A stretch of DNA of 64,000 nucleotides from contig CAJUDM010000027.1 of NCBI GenBank assembly GCA_910584915.1, positions 1-64,000 on the forward strand, written 5' to 3'. Within the stretch, counting starts at the first letter, position 1. Each line of letters starts with the position of its first letter. Origin of the DNA: an uncultured Lachnospiraceae bacterium (GTDB lineage: Bacteria > Bacillota > Clostridia > Lachnospirales > Lachnospiraceae). The notes beneath the pieces were generated by a model. That model was not told where the DNA came from and ran no database searches. It saw only the letters and a list, made by a program, of their open reading frames with translations. The translations under genes and the position numbers were made by a program. Below are positions 1-9,095 of this stretch, piece by piece.

Positions 1-54
1 ACGGCAGCTTCGGAATATTTTCAGGGCTGCATTACTGTTTGGTTGTCAAGGTTC

Positions 55-94
55 TAAAAGCTTCACATGAAATGATTCAGATGTGAAGCTTTTA
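55..94. terminator. Hairpin, possible terminator after the ABC permease
   Basis: A perfect 14-bp inverted repeat (55-68 with 81-94) surrounds a 12-base loop. The arms begin with A-rich and end with T-rich bases, so it could act on either strand. It lies about 150 bases past the permease stop on the minus strand. The tail after the stem is not a clean T run, so termination is inferred. Bases 95-244 contain nothing I can call. Confidence 0.5.
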
Positions 95-244
95 TATGAT
101 ATCAAACCCAAATGCGATTGTCAACTACTTTTTGGAACTTTTTTCATTAATTTTTTCCCCGGCTGAAGTGAAAAGTTAAATTCCACTTTACCGGAAGCCA
201 TACGCCCTTTTATCCTGCGCAGCTTCCAGTAAAGATTCCTGTAT

Positions 245-2605
245 TCAATGATCTGCGATCACTTCCACCACATCCATCTCTCCGATCCGTTCCACAGGCA
301 TCCGCACTGCCATCAAACAGGAAATGGCGACAAGAGTTATTATCACAAGCAGTTCCTTCAGCGGTATCCCCCACGCCACATTCCAGCGCGTATAGATCAG
401 CTTGATCCACAAATGCCTGTGAACCGGCAGTCCAAACAGCGTGCCGGCGAAAATGCCGGACACTGCGTATGTCCAGGTTTCCGCACGGACCATTCTCTTA
501 ATCTGGCTCATATCCATTCCCACTGCCCGCATTGCGCCATACTGTTTCATCCGTGCCGAAACGCTCATGGAAATGCTGTTCATAATGTTAAACGCAGCTA
601 TCATCGCGATCACCGCAAGAAAACCGTAAATAAAGACGGCAAATGAATAGTATGCGCCTCTCGCACTCTGGTTGTTAAGCCTGTTGTCAGAAAACAGGAA
701 ATCATCTCCTGCCATTTCTCTCAATGCCTCTGCCGTCTCTTCCCCTGCGCCGCGCTTTACCTGAATATCAATGATTGTATAGCCCGTCTCTCCCGTCAGT
801 TTCTCAAACAGTTCCTCTGAACAAATAAAGACCTCAGTACCCACGGTCCCGTTAAACGGACAATGTTGCAAAAATCCTTTTATCGTCATATCTCCCAGCG
901 CGGTCCTCACACGCTCTCCCTGCTGCCATGGAGTGTTCTCCGTGTAAGCGGCGAGCACCATGCCTTCGCCTTTATCTTTTGCCACTTTTTCCAGGCCAAC
1001 CTTATCGGACGCCCACTTTTCTTCGTCAGCCCAGTTAAACTGCAGCGCTTCATAGGAAATCAGCATCACATCCTTTACTCCGGACGCGCTTTCCGCCTTG
1101 ATATGATAGGCAAACTGCCTTCCGTAAACACGCTTCACCCCCTCCAGCTGGTACAGCTCCTCCGTCAGGGCTTTCGGCACCGAACAGCTCTCATCCCTGC
1201 TGATGATCGAAAAATCCGGTGTATAAGGGCGCATCGGCGTAATTGCGTGCCCCATAAAATCCCAGAGAGATGAAAAGCTCAGAAACAGTATGATGCTGAT
1301 CGCAAAGGAACCCGTCATCAGCAAAAAATTTCTTTTATTCTGTCCGGCATGATATATTCCCAGCGCCGTATCTATTTTTACAAATCTTGTATCCGCCGCC
1401 TTCTTTAACGGCTGCATATTCCAGGCATTTCCCGATACGGCAGTGAGCGGCGACACCTTCGCCGCCTTCTTCGCCGGCGAACTCGCGGCGATGATCACTG
1501 TCAAAAACCCGATCACGATCCCCATCACGATCCCCGCCGCACTGACATCAAAAGTCGGCATCTCCGCAAAAAACTCTTCACTTAACACACGCAGAAGGGC
1601 ACACATCAGCCAGGTCATAACGACCCCCGCCGATACGCCGGCCGGAATCGCCAGCCTGCACCAGTAGAGTGCTTCCAGCCGGACAAAGCGCATCGTCTGC
1701 CCCCTGTCCGCCCCGATGCAGCGCAACAGGCCGAAAAATTCTGTCCTCCCCGCGATATTGCTGTTCATACTGCTCGAGATCATCAATGTCCCCGCGAGCA
1801 ACACCAACAGGAACAGTACAAACGCCGCACTGTAGATCGCTATCAACGCAGGATCTCTGCTGTCCCCCGAAACGCCCAACAGTGCTGTATTCTCCCCTAC
1901 GTTTTCCTCCTTCAGACAAAACTGTGCCCTGATATCCTCTATGGCCTTTCTGGCACGGACATGTTCTTTAAAACGCACATAGTATACAAAATCCACATCA
2001 TCCGTCTTCTGGTTTTCCTGCCGGTACAATTCAGTGAAAGCTCCTGTCGGCAGACAGAGCACGATCGCGTCCAGTTTGGACACCATCGCATCCGGCTCCG
2101 CAAAGCCGGAGATCCTGTAGGACATTTTTCTTCCGGAAGGTGTGCTGAGTTCCACCGTATCTCCTGTCTTCACTCCCAGCGCCGCCTTCGCATTCTCGAT
2201 CAGCAGCGCCTCGCCCTCCTCCTTCGGAAACGTCCCCTCTGTCAGGTCCTCCGCCATGATGTCTGTCAGTATCGTCTCATCCATACCGCAGATACAAGTT
2301 TTTTTCCCATCTACAACATAGTTCTCTCTCAAGCGGTAATTTAACGAATTATACCAGCCGGACGAGGCGACATCCGGGCGAAGCGCGATCAGTTCTCCCT
2401 CTTCTTTTTCAAGATTTTTAAGGGAGATATGCCAGTTTCCATACTCCGCGACGGCGCGGATCTTCTGACTCTGTATTTCCATATCCGCCATACTGAATAT
2501 TCCTGTCACAAGAAATACCGCCAGAAAAATACACAGCTGTGTCATTCTGTTTTTCCTTTTGTGTACTCTGGCAGATATCGGGATCAGACTAAGATAACTT
2601 TTCAT
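245..2605 (-). CDS. FtsX/MacB-type ABC transporter permease
   Basis: Membrane subunit of an exporter-type ABC system, about 786 residues. It has a duplicated layout. One membrane helix near residues 20-40 is followed by a large extracytoplasmic domain and three helices (about 255-380). A second helix (about 425-445), a second outside domain and three C-terminal helices follow. Both helix triplets look like FtsX domains. The start at 2605 is chosen over an upstream in-frame ATG because GGAGGT sits just before it. It overlaps the end of the ATPase gene by 17 bases, suggesting translational coupling. Substrate is unknown; the adjacent two-component system and operator suggest peptide or envelope-stress export, but lipoprotein release is also possible. 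Confidence 0.88.
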   Translation of the reverse strand: MKSYLSLIPISARVHKRKNRMTQLCIFLAVFLVTGIFSMADMEIQSQKIRAVAEYGNWHISLKNLEKEEGELIALRPDVASSGWYNSLNYRLRENYVVDGKKTCICGMDETILTDIMAEDLTEGTFPKEEGEALLIENAKAALGVKTGDTVELSTPSGRKMSYRISGFAEPDAMVSKLDAIVLCLPTGAFTELYRQENQKTDDVDFVYYVRFKEHVRARKAIEDIRAQFCLKEENVGENTALLGVSGDSRDPALIAIYSAAFVLFLLVLLAGTLMISSSMNSNIAGRTEFFGLLRCIGADRGQTMRFVRLEALYWCRLAIPAGVSAGVVMTWLMCALLRVLSEEFFAEMPTFDVSAAGIVMGIVIGFLTVIIAASSPAKKAAKVSPLTAVSGNAWNMQPLKKAADTRFVKIDTALGIYHAGQNKRNFLLMTGSFAISIILFLSFSSLWDFMGHAITPMRPYTPDFSIISRDESCSVPKALTEELYQLEGVKRVYGRQFAYHIKAESASGVKDVMLISYEALQFNWADEEKWASDKVGLEKVAKDKGEGMVLAAYTENTPWQQGERVRTALGDMTIKGFLQHCPFNGTVGTEVFICSEELFEKLTGETGYTIIDIQVKRGAGEETAEALREMAGDDFLFSDNRLNNQSARGAYYSFAVFIYGFLAVIAMIAAFNIMNSISMSVSARMKQYGAMRAVGMDMSQIKRMVRAETWTYAVSGIFAGTLFGLPVHRHLWIKLIYTRWNVAWGIPLKELLVIITLVAISCLMAVRMPVERIGEMDVVEVIADH

Positions 2606-3284
2606 TGCGTCTACCTCCCAGATCTGCCAGTCGGCCGTCCGTGACATTCAATACCCTGTCCACGGAAGTTGTCAGGCTGACATTGTGCGTGATCATCAGA
2701 ATCGTCTGGCTGTACTTCCGGGATGCTCCGGCCAGAAGGTCTATCACATCCCGGCTGCTCACGCTGTCCAGATTTCCGGTCGGCTCATCCGCCAGGATCA
2801 GGATCGGCCTTGTGATGAGTGCCCTGCCGATTGCCGCTCTCTGTTGCTGCCCGCCGGACAGCTGACAGGGCAGATGATGTCTGCGCTCCGTAAGCCCGAG
2901 GGTTTCCAGGATCTCATCGACTGTGTCTTTCTCAGGCTTTCTGCCGTCCAAAAGCAGTGGAAATATGATATTCTGTTCCACGTTCAGTTCAGGCACCAGC
3001 TGAAAGGACTGGAACACAAAGCCGATATTTCTCCTGCGAAAGATCGTCCGCTGCCTCTCCTTCATCTTCAGCAGATATTCGCCGTTTAACAGGATGTTCC
3101 CCGACGTCGGAGTATCAAGGCCTCCGATGCAGTTTAGCAGTGTACTCTTCCCTGAGCCGGAGGCTCCCACCACCGCGGCAAACTCTCCCTTTTCCAGAGA
3201 AAAGGAAACATCCTTCAATGCTTCCACCGCATTCTCACCACCACCGTAAGTTTTACACAGATTTTGCACCTTCAATATTTCCAT
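2589..3284 (-). CDS. ABC transporter ATP-binding protein (MacB/BceA-type)
   Basis: Cytoplasmic ATPase of 231 residues that powers the downstream FtsX-type permease. Walker A GASGSGKST is at residues 40-48, signature LSGGQQQR at 142-149 and Walker B with ADEPTGNLD at about 165-173. The size and the signature fit the exporter branch that includes LolD, MacB and BceA. The 212-base gap upstream separates it from the kinase gene and carries a BceR-like inverted repeat, so this gene pair probably has its own regulated promoter. Confidence 0.93.
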   Translation of the reverse strand: MEILKVQNLCKTYGGGENAVEALKDVSFSLEKGEFAAVVGASGSGKSTLLNCIGGLDTPTSGNILLNGEYLLKMKERQRTIFRRRNIGFVFQSFQLVPELNVEQNIIFPLLLDGRKPEKDTVDEILETLGLTERRHHLPCQLSGGQQQRAAIGRALITRPILILADEPTGNLDSVSSRDVIDLLAGASRKYSQTILMITHNVSLTTSVDRVLNVTDGRLADLGGRRNEKLS

Positions 3285-3370
3285 ACATTTTCCTTCCTTT
3301 CCAAATTAGGCTGTAAGAAATTTTTCTTCTACAGGATACAAAACCCACCTTACACCAGGATGAATTTCTC

Positions 3371-3386
3371 CTTACAATTTTGTAAG
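3371..3386. promoter_or_regulatory. BceR-like operator upstream of the ABC transporter
   Basis: CTTACAATTTTGTAAG has 7-base arms around two bases. It fits the published BceR-type pattern TnACA-N4-TGTAA exactly (TTACA-ATTT-TGTAA). It lies 87-102 bases upstream of the ATPase start, between the kinase and transporter genes. Binding by the neighbouring OmpR-family regulator is inferred. Confidence 0.55.
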
Positions 3387-3496
3387 CTTTGTCAGGCCGC
3401 CGCACAGCCAGAATACAGCGATGCGTCTTTGCTCCGTCTGTCACAGGCGTCAAATACCCTCTTTTTCCACGGAAGGTGAACGCAGACAACAAGATA

Positions 3497-4741
3497 TCAT
3501 ATTTGATATACTCCCGGCTTCTCCCTGGCAGGAAAAGAGAGCGTAAATTTCGCCCCCTCTCCGCTCACACTCTCCACGCCGATCGTTCCCCCCTGTTCCT
3601 CCAGAATCGACTTGGCAAGGGGAAGCCCCAGCCCGGCGCCTGCACTCTCTGCATTACGGCTTCTGTAGAACCGCTTGAATATATGGTGGATGTCCTCCGC
3701 TCCGATCCCCTCTCCGTTGTCCGTCACGGTAAATCTTGTCATCAGGGGCGTCTGTTCCCATGCCAAAGTGATACGCTCCCCCTTCTTTGTATGATCCAAC
3801 GCGTTTTTTACAACATTGCCGAGAGCCTCTCTGCTCCATTCCAGGTCACAGAACACCTTTGCCCTGTCATCCCCGGACAGAATGATTTCTTTCCCTTCCT
3901 TCCCGGCCCTGACCATCAGTCCCTCCACCGCCTGCCAGGCAAGTTCCGACGCGTCAAACAGTTTTCCGGAAAAGACTACATTTCCGGCGTCCAGCCTTGT
4001 AATCCTGAGCAAAGCCGAAACTAACCCCTCCATCCTCGCTAACGCCGCCCCTGCCTTTTGGGTAAACTCGATCACTGTCTCCACCCGCTCCGGTTCTCCC
4101 AGTATGATTTCCTGGTACATCGACAATGCCGCTAGCGGCGTTTTCAGCTGATGTGAAATATCCGATACCGTCGTCTTCAAAAATTCCTTTATCCTGTTTT
4201 CCGCCTCTTTTCCAGCCTTCAACTCCGATGCCATAAAATTGACGCGGGAAAACAGCCAGTACAACGTACCGCCGTAAACTTCCGGAAGCCTGCGGGAAAA
4301 ATCGTTATCCGCGTAGCTTTCCACCACCGCTGCCGCCTCCCGGTATATCCGGTCTGTTTTTCTCAGATAACAGAAAACAGCCGAAAACAACAGTATAAAA
4401 AATAAAGTGCCCGCCAGAGAAACCACAATCTTTTCCACAGCGCACACTTCCCTGATCACCGGCACAAGCCTGATGTCCGTCTCCTCCGATATACCGATCC
4501 GATGCAAAAGTTCCTCCCCGGCCGCATGCTGCTCTTCGGAGAGCACCGCTCTCGCCGCCGTCTCCCGCGGAACGCCCTGGTCTAACAGGAAGGATACGAC
4601 CGCCGCATCATGCTCATACAACATATCCCGCACTCTGATCTCCTGCCCCCTGATCAACAGTACCATCATTACCGCCGCCAGGCACATGATACCCGCCATC
4701 TGCCAGAGAAATATCTGCGTATGTCTCTCCCTAAAAACCAT
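3497..4741 (-). CDS. Sensor histidine kinase, two-component system
   Basis: Membrane sensor kinase of 414 residues. Helices at about 11-30 and 104-126 bracket an extracytoplasmic domain of some 70 residues. A HAMP-like linker follows, then the H box DISHQLKTPL with H197, the N box NVVKNALDH, G1 DNGEGIG and G2 GAGLGLPLAK. Its outside domain is larger than the tiny loop of classical BceS kinases, so it may sense a ligand directly rather than through the transporter. The ATG overlaps the regulator stop as TGATG, which implies co-translation. Confidence 0.92.
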   Translation of the reverse strand: MVFRERHTQIFLWQMAGIMCLAAVMMVLLIRGQEIRVRDMLYEHDAAVVSFLLDQGVPRETAARAVLSEEQHAAGEELLHRIGISEETDIRLVPVIREVCAVEKIVVSLAGTLFFILLFSAVFCYLRKTDRIYREAAAVVESYADNDFSRRLPEVYGGTLYWLFSRVNFMASELKAGKEAENRIKEFLKTTVSDISHQLKTPLAALSMYQEIILGEPERVETVIEFTQKAGAALARMEGLVSALLRITRLDAGNVVFSGKLFDASELAWQAVEGLMVRAGKEGKEIILSGDDRAKVFCDLEWSREALGNVVKNALDHTKKGERITLAWEQTPLMTRFTVTDNGEGIGAEDIHHIFKRFYRSRNAESAGAGLGLPLAKSILEEQGGTIGVESVSGEGAKFTLSFPAREKPGVYQI

Positions 4742-5433
4742 CAGCCTTTCACCTCATTCCATCGATATCCGAATCCCCTCACCGTCATAAGATGTTCCGG
4801 CTTTGACGGATCTTTCTCTATTTTCTCCCGCAACCGCCTTACATACACGGAGAGCGTATTGTCATCCACAAAACTCCCGCCGCTGTCCCAGAGTTCCTCG
4901 AGGATCATATTTCTGGTCACCACAATCCCCTCATTCCTGATAAAGAGACTGAGCAGACGGAATTCCGCCCCGGTCAGTTCCAGCGTGTTCTCTCCCCGCA
5001 GCGCCCGGCCCTTTTGCATGTCCACAACGATGTCCCCGGACACTAACAGCTGCCTGTTCTCCTCCGATATCCCCGCCCGCCGCAGAAGCGCCCGGATTCT
5101 GGAAATCAGTTCTCCCAGCCTGAAGGGCTTCGTCACATAATCGTCACCTCCGCCATCCAACCCTCTTACGATACTCATCTCATCATCTGCCGCCGTCAGA
5201 AAAATGATCGGGATCAGGCTCCCGGTTCGGCGCACGTTCCTGCATACCTCAAATCCCGTCCCATCCGGCAGCGCAACGTCCAACAAAAGCAGATCATATG
5301 ACGTTTCCCGCAGACGCGCCTCCGCCTCTGCCGCGCTCTTTGCTGTCTCTATCCCATACCCGCTCTTCTGCAGGGCATACTGCAGTCCATCGATCAGACT
5401 GACATCATCCTCCACTAACAATATCCTGCTCAT
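4741..5433 (-). CDS. OmpR-family response regulator
   Basis: DNA-binding response regulator of 230 residues. The receiver has the acidic pair at D9-D10, phospho-acceptor D52 (LLLDVALPDG) and K102. The C-terminal half is an OmpR-type winged helix ending in RGFGYRWN. It shares an ATGA overlap with the cvpA-like gene upstream and a TGATG overlap with the kinase downstream, so all three are probably on one message. Likely target is the inverted repeat before the ABC ATPase gene. Confidence 0.94.
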   Translation of the reverse strand: MSRILLVEDDVSLIDGLQYALQKSGYGIETAKSAAEAEARLRETSYDLLLLDVALPDGTGFEVCRNVRRTGSLIPIIFLTAADDEMSIVRGLDGGGDDYVTKPFRLGELISRIRALLRRAGISEENRQLLVSGDIVVDMQKGRALRGENTLELTGAEFRLLSLFIRNEGIVVTRNMILEELWDSGGSFVDDNTLSVYVRRLREKIEKDPSKPEHLMTVRGFGYRWNEVKG

Positions 5434-5918
5434 AAAAATATCCCAATTATCCTCTGAATCAAGTTGTAAAGCATATTGTGACGATATAAAAAATCAAGAA
5501 ATCTGTTCGTCGTGATCAGGCTGACCAGGGGCTCGCCATTTATCGGGATACGCAGGCAGGAGATCACTGCAAAGCCCACCCATACCACCGCTGTCGCCTC
5601 AACAATGCCCGCGATTGTACCCAGAAGCTTATTCAGCCCGTTCAGAAGCGGCAGTTTGGCGATCAGCCCCAGAGAACAGAAAATCAACCGAAACAGCTTT
5701 CTGGCAAGCAGGATGACAAGCAGGATGATCCCCGCCACCAGGAATCCTATCAGATTCTTTCCCAGTATAGACTCTATCATGACAATCCCCGCCACCACCG
5801 CGAACGAGACGATGATGATATCCGAGAGCGCTCCCACCTCGTCGATCAGCCCGTTTCTTGATCCCTGAAAGATCCTCCATATATAGATCAGTGCAACAAT
5901 AATCAGAACAATATACAT
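5430..5918 (-). CDS. CvpA-family membrane protein
   Basis: A 162-residue protein with four predicted membrane helices. The segment around residues 85-115 (KLPLLNGLNKLLGTIAGIVE) resembles the CvpA/colicin V production family, in which a short amphipathic stretch precedes a glycine-rich helix. The family has been linked to envelope stress and biofilm traits, but its biochemical role is unsettled. It begins 20 bases after the DUF5711 gene and overlaps the response regulator by four bases, so it is in one transcription unit with the two-component system. Confidence 0.75.
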   Translation of the reverse strand: MYIVLIIVALIYIWRIFQGSRNGLIDEVGALSDIIIVSFAVVAGIVMIESILGKNLIGFLVAGIILLVILLARKLFRLIFCSLGLIAKLPLLNGLNKLLGTIAGIVEATAVVWVGFAVISCLRIPINGEPLVSLITTNRFLDFLYRHNMLYNLIQRIIGIFL

Positions 5919-5938
5919 TTTAAACCTGTCTCTTCTCC

Positions 5939-7117
5939 TTATTTCAGTTCGATCTCTTTGATGGAATCCTGGCCGACCAATGTGAATCCGCTGACAGAAT
6001 CCCCGGGTATCAGAAGGGATATACTCTCATCCATGATTCCGTTAAATTTTTCCACCCCGGAAAAACTGAAAATGCAGCACTCCGTTTCGCCGTATATATA
6101 TACGTATTCCCCCTTCAGGATCACATTTCTGTACTCCACATCAAATCCCTGGCTCAGACAGTTTTTTCCGGTGCTGTCATAGATGTCTATCATATATTTG
6201 CTGCCTCCCGTCGTGTCATATGATACTAACGCCACATAAGTATCATTGTTATAGACCGAACGCACCTCATTGTCCAACAGCTTTTCCGCCTTGCTCACCG
6301 GTTTCTGTCCGCCCTCATAAAACATCAGCCTGTCATCCGCCACGGCAAATGCCAGTTCAGATGTCATAAACCTCACATAAGGAACCACCGACGGATAATC
6401 ATAGCCGCTCATATAGTTGTCCACCTCGTTCTGCCCTACTTCACCGAAATTGTAAAATGCCACGCTGGATTTCACCGATCCCTCATCCTCAGCCAGAAAA
6501 GAAACCATGGCAAGATTACTGTTCGGGGAAAGCGATATATCTATCGGATATCCGAACTGGCTCATTGTTGTCTTAAAACGGACCGCCGCCTCATGCTTGC
6601 TGTTATATAAATAGATCCATGTGATATCCGAATCGTCAAGCACCGCCGCCACGACTCCGTTTTCCGCCACGGCGAGCGCCCGGATCGGCATATTTGTCGC
6701 TATCTCCCCCATGATGCCCTGGGTATTCATCACATATATTTTCCGCCCATTATAATCCCCGAACGCTACAGCACTGTTGCAGCGCGCCACGATCGGATCC
6801 TGCATTTCAAATGTCTCATTCCAGATTGCTTTTCCCTTCGCGTCAAAGCAGCTCGCGCCGTCGTTACTGTATGTGAGGATATAATCCTCCAACGGAATCG
6901 TCTTTGCATTGTCGGATACCTTCCTCTCATACTCCTCCGACACCACGTATTCCGTGTAGACACGGTTTTTCTGAGTGATCCAGACCGCCGCCGCAACTGC
7001 CGCGACCGCAACCACCGCAAGAGCGCCCTGATATAATTTATGAAGCCGGTATTTGACTATCTTATCCGAATAGTGTTCTCTCCATGTACCTTCCGGCTTC
7101 TCCCTCTTTTTGAACAT
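5939..7117 (-). CDS. DUF5711-family membrane-anchored protein
   Basis: About 392 residues. A basic N-terminus is followed by one helix near residues 31-48 and a large outside region with repeated beta-rich segments of the type seen in propellers (for example ILTYSNDGASCFDA). It matches the DUF5711 proteins known mainly from Lachnospiraceae; no function is established. The start at 7117 is preferred over an upstream ATG because AAAGGTGG lies just before it. It sits between an unrecognised membrane protein and the CvpA-like gene. Confidence 0.75.
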   Translation of the reverse strand: MFKKREKPEGTWREHYSDKIVKYRLHKLYQGALAVVAVAAVAAAVWITQKNRVYTEYVVSEEYERKVSDNAKTIPLEDYILTYSNDGASCFDAKGKAIWNETFEMQDPIVARCNSAVAFGDYNGRKIYVMNTQGIMGEIATNMPIRALAVAENGVVAAVLDDSDITWIYLYNSKHEAAVRFKTTMSQFGYPIDISLSPNSNLAMVSFLAEDEGSVKSSVAFYNFGEVGQNEVDNYMSGYDYPSVVPYVRFMTSELAFAVADDRLMFYEGGQKPVSKAEKLLDNEVRSVYNNDTYVALVSYDTTGGSKYMIDIYDSTGKNCLSQGFDVEYRNVILKGEYVYIYGETECCIFSFSGVEKFNGIMDESISLLIPGDSVSGFTLVGQDSIKEIELK

Positions 7118-7220
7118 ATTTCCACCTTTACACATTCTTACAGGCTTCGCATGGATCCGCAGAGCCCTGTGCTGAACTGCTACATTTTTCATCATAGCAC
7201 ATCACCATACCTTATTTCAA

Positions 7221-7796
7221 TTATTTATATCCCACAAGAATCTTTGCTACCGCTATAACCTCCTGCATATTCTCATAAGTAGAAAGAGCTTCTATCATAT
7301 TTGCCACAAGAAAGATCAATATCAGGCAGGCTGTTGTCTTGAAAAAAACCGCCGCCTGTCTTCCCCCTGAGCCAATTTTCTTTTTCGCCTCCGGTTTTTC
7401 ATCCGCATCTGCCCTCCGCGGCATTCCAAATGCTTTTTCTGTTGTCCGTCCGGACAGTTTCCTCGTCCCTCCTCTCTCCCCGATCAGGAAATGCTCGATC
7501 TGCTCGGTGTCTTTCGAAACATACGCTGCCGCCTCCCGCCGGCAGATTTCCTCCCGCCTCCGGTAAACAAGCAGCCCTTTCTGCCCGCCGGCATCCTCCA
7601 GCCCCAGGAATTCTCCCAGACATTGCACATGGGCTTTATAATAAGGTTTCTTTCCTCCCTCATGTCTGAGATGGCAGATGTAAAAATCTCTTTCCTTTTC
7701 TTCTCCCCACAGTTCGATTCCGTTTTCCCGCAAACTCTGTTCCTGAGAGTTGTTCTTTTTTAAATAATCATACAGATATAATTCTATGTAAATCAT
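7221..7796 (-). CDS. Unrecognised protein with one C-terminal membrane helix
   Basis: I do not recognise a family for this 191-residue product. The N-terminal 90 residues look globular. Residues 95-145 are rich in charged residues and glycine, and a single hydrophobic helix (about 150-167, FFKTTACLILIFLVANMI) lies near the C-terminus, suggesting a tail-anchored topology. A purine-rich AGAGGGAG precedes the ATG. It is the first gene of the minus-strand run leading to DUF5711, CvpA and the two-component system, and probably belongs with it. Confidence 0.6.
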   Translation of the reverse strand: MIYIELYLYDYLKKNNSQEQSLRENGIELWGEEKERDFYICHLRHEGGKKPYYKAHVQCLGEFLGLEDAGGQKGLLVYRRREEICRREAAAYVSKDTEQIEHFLIGERGGTRKLSGRTTEKAFGMPRRADADEKPEAKKKIGSGGRQAAVFFKTTACLILIFLVANMIEALSTYENMQEVIAVAKILVGYK

Positions 7797-7892
7797 CCGC
7801 TCCCTCTTTTCCCCTGCCCGCCACGCGGAATGCGTGCAGAAAAGCCGTTAATTTTCATGCATTCTCCGAATGCATTACGCACCCCCGCGCAC

Positions 7893-7921
7893 AAAAAAGG
7901 ATATGGCTGCCCATATCCTTT
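7893..7921 (-). terminator. Rho-independent terminator of galM
   Basis: On the minus strand an 11-bp stem (AAAGGATATGG and its complement, 4-base loop) is followed by six T. It lies 22 bases past the galM stop. A second small perfect hairpin (8-bp arms, 7857-7875) follows it. Confidence 0.85.
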
Positions 7922-7942
7922 GTAAGATCGTATCTCAATTTT

Positions 7943-8992
7943 TTATTCGTTGCAGAATCGGTATACCGTACTCGATATATACTGTCTGTCCGGTCCAAAG
8001 ACCACATCCGGAAAATTCTCCTTATGGATGGAGTCCGGAAAGAACTGTGTCTCCAGCGCCAGCCCGCATCTGTCATGATACTTCGCTCCCGCCTTGCCTT
8101 CCTGTTCCCCGATGAAATTTCCGGCATAAAACTGCACCCCCGGGAGCGTTGTGTACACCTTCATCACCCGGCTTGTCCCCGGCGCTGTCACCTTCGCCAC
8201 AAGCTGAAGCTGCCCGTCTACATCATCCAGAACCCAGTTATGATCGTAGCCGCCCCCGAGTTTTAACTGCTCAAAATCCGCGCCGATCTCCTGCCCGATC
8301 CTCTTCGGCGCCGTAAAATCCATAGGCGTCCCCTTCACCGGAGCGATCTCCCCTGTCGGAATAGATCCGGCCGCTACCGGCGTATAGCCTGACGCCTTCA
8401 GCCAGAGAATATGATCCTCGATGCTGCCGCCGTCCTGTCCCCTCAAATTAAAGTAACTGTGATTCGTGGGATTCAATACCGTCCGCCTGTCACTCACAAA
8501 ATGATAATCAAGCCGCAATTCATTTTCCTCGGTCACAGTATAGGCGATCTCCAGCTTTTTATTGCCGGGAAACCCCATATTCCCGTCTTCATCCTCCAAA
8601 AACAGCCTGATGCTGTTCCCGCATTCCTCCACATCAAAAACTCTCACATGATACCCGTTCTCTTTATCACTGTGCAGATTATTTTCATTTTCATTGACCG
8701 GGATCCGATATTCCGTGCCGTCAATCGAAAACTTCGCTCCGCCGATACGGTTCGCGCTCGGTCCTACCGCAACGCCGAGAAAACCCGGATTCTCATAGTA
8801 AGGCATCAGATCGTCATGTCCCAGTACCACATCAGCTCTTTTTCCGTCCCTGTCCGGTACCCAGAGTTCCCGGATGATCCCCCCATAATTCAGTACCTTT
8901 GCGCACATCCCGTTTTTATTTTGAATCTGATATTCATATATTGCTTTCCTGCTTTTTTTATCCGTCCCGAAAACCTTTTTTGTTATGCTCAT
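7943..8992 (-). CDS. galM: Aldose 1-epimerase (mutarotase)
   Basis: Interconverts alpha and beta anomers of aldoses such as galactose, feeding sugar catabolism. The 349-residue protein has family landmarks: NRIGGAKFSIDG near the N-terminus, the histidine motif NPTNHSYFNL, and a C-terminal ETQFFPDSIH segment with the acidic catalytic residue. The start at 8992 has AGGAGGAAGA in front of it; the 30-codon upstream extension has no such site. It stands alone, with its own terminator, downstream of recR. Confidence 0.93.
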   Translation of the reverse strand: MSITKKVFGTDKKSRKAIYEYQIQNKNGMCAKVLNYGGIIRELWVPDRDGKRADVVLGHDDLMPYYENPGFLGVAVGPSANRIGGAKFSIDGTEYRIPVNENENNLHSDKENGYHVRVFDVEECGNSIRLFLEDEDGNMGFPGNKKLEIAYTVTEENELRLDYHFVSDRRTVLNPTNHSYFNLRGQDGGSIEDHILWLKASGYTPVAAGSIPTGEIAPVKGTPMDFTAPKRIGQEIGADFEQLKLGGGYDHNWVLDDVDGQLQLVAKVTAPGTSRVMKVYTTLPGVQFYAGNFIGEQEGKAGAKYHDRCGLALETQFFPDSIHKENFPDVVFGPDRQYISSTVYRFCNE

Positions 8993-9095
8993 TCTTCCTC
9001 CTATTCCAGTACCGTCCGTAAATCGATTTGTGCGCTGTCTGTACATCTGCTGTTTCCAGTACCGCAGATGTCCCTCCAGCACATTGGTGAGCCCT

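Noticed and set aside
1..54. Sequence reminiscent of rRNA operon flanks in Firmicutes
   Set aside because: Only a short resemblance from memory; no rRNA sequence is in the window.
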